DNA of 5,500 nucleotides, taken from Pseudomonadota bacterium. GTDB taxonomy: Bacteria > Pseudomonadota > Alphaproteobacteria > Rhodobacterales > Rhodobacteraceae. The notes below the pieces were generated by a model. That model had not been told where the DNA came from, did not search any database, and saw only the letters and a program-made list of their open reading frames with translations. Positions 5,022 to 5,500 of this stretch are shown here, piece after piece. The DNA lies in the NCBI GenBank assembly GCA_021813645.1, contig JAKAJW010000457.1, positions 1-5,500 of the forward strand, written 5' to 3'. Position 1 is the first letter of the stretch; each line of letters begins with the position of its first letter. A program made the translations under genes and the position numbers.

Positions 5022-5500
5022 CCGCGCAACCAGTCGAGCGGCCGATAGGAGAAGAAGACGCGGCCGGTCCGCCCGACGCAGGATTGGGTGCGGTCCTCGA
5101 CCAGGCCCGGAACGGCGATCGCCACGTCGAAGCGCTGCAGGTGGCGCTGCGTCGGGGCCACCGCCAGCCCGTCATAGACCCCGGCCGCGCCGGTGCCGGC
5201 CAGCCGCAGGATCACGCCCTCCAGCGTCGGACCCTGGCCGAGTGGGCGGAACCGAACGGTCTGCCCCCGCCGCAACCCCTGATAGACCCCTTCGGTGACC
5301 GAGGCGGTCACCAGCGCGTCCTGGCAATCGACCAGCTGAACGACCGGGTCGCCGCGCTCGACGTGGGCACCGTCGCGCGCCACGACCTTCCACAGGATGC
5401 CCTGCACGGTGGCCTTCAGCTGCGCCGTGCTCCGGGCATTGGCGAGCCGGGCCTCGGCCTTGATCCGTTCGTCGAGCGCCGCGCGCTCCGAGATCTGCGC
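5012..5500 (-). CDS. HlyD-family membrane fusion protein (C-terminal part, 5' end outside window; BgsB-like)
   Basis: 162 residues are visible; the frame stays open to the right edge, so the GTG at 5407 is internal. Order of parts: the end of a charged Ala/Glu/Arg-rich coiled-coil helix (visible residues 1-28), the second half of a lipoyl/barrel-sandwich domain 'VQGILWKVVARDGAHVERGD' (32-51), then a beta-barrel domain from 'LVDCQDALVTASV' (56-68) through 'LRRGQTVRFRP' (76-86) to 'CVGRTGRVFF' (141-150), and a Trp/Arg-rich tail ending in LRGLW. Membrane fusion proteins are anchored in the inner membrane and span the periplasm; next to a synthase they are thought to guide polymer export, as proposed for BgsB and Alg44. 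Two Cys (visible residues 59 and 141) could form a disulfide. The stop TGA (5012-5014) is 4 nt before the synthase ATG, so the two are surely co-transcribed and probably translationally coupled. The lost N-terminus should hold a TM anchor. Confidence 0.88.
   Translation of the reverse strand, partial: AQISERAALDERIKAEARLANARSTAQLKATVQGILWKVVARDGAHVERGDPVVQLVDCQDALVTASVTEGVYQGLRRGQTVRFRPLGQGPTLEGVILRLAGTGAAGVYDGLAVAPTQRHLQRFDVAIAVPGLVEDRTQSCVGRTGRVFFSYRPLDWLRGLW

Noticed and set aside
5008..5175. 56-residue N-terminal extension of the synthase
   Set aside because: It lies wholly within the fusion-protein gene, is Ser/Arg/Pro-rich, and the internal ATG has a better ribosome binding site and begins a typical membrane N-terminus.
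3265..5298. 677-codon plus-strand open frame antisense to the synthase and fusion protein
   Set aside because: It is rich in Asp/Glu/Gln/Arg/His without any domain, exactly the mirror of a GC-rich gene read in its antisense frame; the minus strand carries clear catalytic motifs.

Overview
The window is GC-rich (roughly two thirds G+C) with strong G/C preference at third codon positions. Together with the gene families present, this points to a free-living alphaproteobacterium, possibly of the Rhodobacterales or a related order. The assignment is inferred from composition and gene content only. I see no rRNA, tRNA, CRISPR array, insertion sequence or integration site.

Layout, left to right. 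(1) Bases 2-766 (+) hold the C-terminal part of a DinF-type MATE efflux transporter, cut by the window edge. (2) It converges on a small gene at 812-1423 (-) for an exported, beta-strand-rich protein of unknown function, probably an outer-membrane beta-barrel. (3) A ~350-bp divergent intergenic region (1424-1773) holds a good candidate promoter for the small exported protein, a candidate operator-like dyad and a strong hairpin in the leader of the next gene. (4) Bases 1774-2955 (+) encode a two-TM sensor-like protein: an extracytoplasmic Cache-type domain, a second TM helix and a HAMP-like segment, but no recognisable output domain. (5) It converges on a tightly coupled minus-strand pair. The upstream gene (5012-5500, cut by the right edge) is a HlyD-type membrane fusion protein. 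The downstream gene (3022-5007) is a 661-residue processive family 2 glycosyltransferase of the cellulose synthase superfamily, starting 4 nt after the fusion protein stop.

The centre of interest is this fusion-protein/synthase pair. Its order and spacing resemble the bgsBA (mixed-linkage beta-glucan) operon of Sinorhizobium meliloti more than a bcsAB cellulose operon. The synthase keeps every catalytic and gating motif of BcsA, but its C-terminal domain has lost both c-di-GMP-binding signatures of PilZ. My reading is a beta-glucan exopolysaccharide synthesis and export locus. It is flanked by two uncharacterised genes, an output-less Cache/HAMP protein and a small putative outer-membrane protein, that could plausibly serve sensing and outer-membrane functions. 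Those links are inferred from adjacency only.
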